Source of the DNA: an uncultured bacterium | Lineage (GTDB): Bacteria; Planctomycetota; Phycisphaerae; Phycisphaerales; SM1A02 | NCBI GenBank assembly: GCA_903918555.1 | Contig: CAIXEV010000706.1 | Span: 1 to 6,106 of the forward strand | Direction of reading: 5' to 3' | Length of the DNA stretch: 6,106 nt | In this document: positions 5,661 to 6,106 of the stretch, piece by piece | How the letters are laid out: every line of letters starts with the position of its first letter | Position numbering within the stretch: the first letter of the stretch is position 1 | Made by a program: the position numbers and the translations under genes | Notes under the pieces: model-generated | Database searches by the model: none | What the model was told of the DNA's origin: nothing | What the model saw: only the letters and a program-made list of their open reading frames with translations

Positions 5661-6106
5661 TTACGCGTACGAGTGCAGGCCCGTGATCACGAAGTTGATC
5701 ACGATCCAGTTGAAGAGCATGACCGCCGCCCCGATGAGCGCGAGCCACGCCGTCCACATGCCCTTGTCCTTCACCTTGAGGCGCACATGGACGAGGAGGA
5801 GGAACACGATGAAGGTGTTCAGCGCGAACACTTCCTTCGGGTCCCAGCCCCACGGACGGCCCCAGGAGTGGTCGGCCCAGATCGCGCCCATGACGATGCC
5901 CGCCCACAGGAGGACGAACGAGATCTCCATGAGCACCATCGTCACGCCGTCGAGCACCTCGCCGAAACTCGCGCGGCCATCGACCATGCGCTGCTCGCCG
6001 TGCGGGCCCGTCACGATCAGGCTCGCGGCGCCGCCGACCTTCGCGTACGCAGGCGCGCCGCCGAACCAGCGGTGCACGATGTAGATCGCGGCCGACACGG
6101 CGGCCA
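5661..6106 (-). CDS. ccsA: Cytochrome c biogenesis protein CcsA/ResC family, C-terminal part (5' end outside window)
   Basis: CcsA (ResC) is the membrane protein of System II cytochrome c maturation that, with CcsB/ResB, carries haem across the membrane and joins it to apocytochrome c. The visible 147 residues hold the haem-handling WWD signature W-A-D-H-S-W-G-R-P-W-G-W-D-P-K-E (fragment residues 76-91, DNA 5832-5879), preceded by a membrane segment (54-75) and followed by two more (about 92-107 and 117-138). His106 in HVR after the motif and the terminal GLHSYA (His144) are typical of CcsA C-termini and speak against CcmF. The reading frame is open through the right edge, so the start lies outside; a GTG at 6098 is internal. 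Planctomycete genomes may encode ResB and CcsA as one fusion, which cannot be judged here. It is upstream of, and co-directional with, the repeat-protein gene, with no evident functional tie. Confidence 0.9.
   Translation of the reverse strand, partial: AAVSAAIYIVHRWFGGAPAYAKVGGAASLIVTGPHGEQRMVDGRASFGEVLDGVTMVLMEISFVLLWAGIVMGAIWADHSWGRPWGWDPKEVFALNTFIVFLLLVHVRLKVKDKGMWTAWLALIGAAVMLFNWIVINFVITGLHSYA

Overview
The window is high-GC bacterial DNA with tightly packed, ordinary-looking genes. It most resembles a planctomycete of the Phycisphaerae type. The best taxonomic clue is the C-terminus of the large secreted protein: two dockerin-like calcium loops, each ending in a Trp-Gly-(Pro/Ala)-Cys stretch. 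As I recall, this 'GC-type dockerin' arrangement is characteristic of Phycisphaerales. The placement is an inference from protein features, not from a marker gene.

Layout, left to right: (1) the first 134 codons of a flagellar stator gene, motA, on the minus strand, running off the left edge; (2) a 242-base divergent intergenic region; (3) a plus-strand NAD-dependent D-2-hydroxyacid dehydrogenase related to 3-phosphoglycerate dehydrogenase but without an ACT domain; (4) a minus-strand enolase gene, eno, converging on the dehydrogenase with only 15 bases between stop codons; (5) a minus-strand gene for an 850-residue exported protein made of about 14 FG-GAP-like repeats plus the dockerin-like tail; (6) the 3' part of a minus-strand cytochrome c biogenesis gene of the CcsA/ResC type, running off the right edge.

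The genes do not form one pathway. Enolase (2-phosphoglycerate to phosphoenolpyruvate) and the dehydrogenase (possibly acting on 3-phosphoglycerate or a related hydroxyacid) both sit near the phosphoglycerate branch point, but they are convergent and so not co-transcribed. The minus-strand genes ccsA, the repeat protein and eno are co-directional with gaps of 127 and 57 bases. Read-through is possible, but no functional link is evident. MotA suggests a motile cell, CcsA indicates System II cytochrome c maturation and hence c-type cytochrome respiration, and the repeat protein is an exported, probably surface or extracellular, protein.

I found no RNA gene, CRISPR array, transposon, integrase, or defence or toxin system. 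The most interesting object is the repeat protein. Its two alternating sub-motifs are arranged so that the first half-repeat and the last half-repeat complete each other, giving 14 of each motif, which could be two closed seven-bladed beta-propellers.
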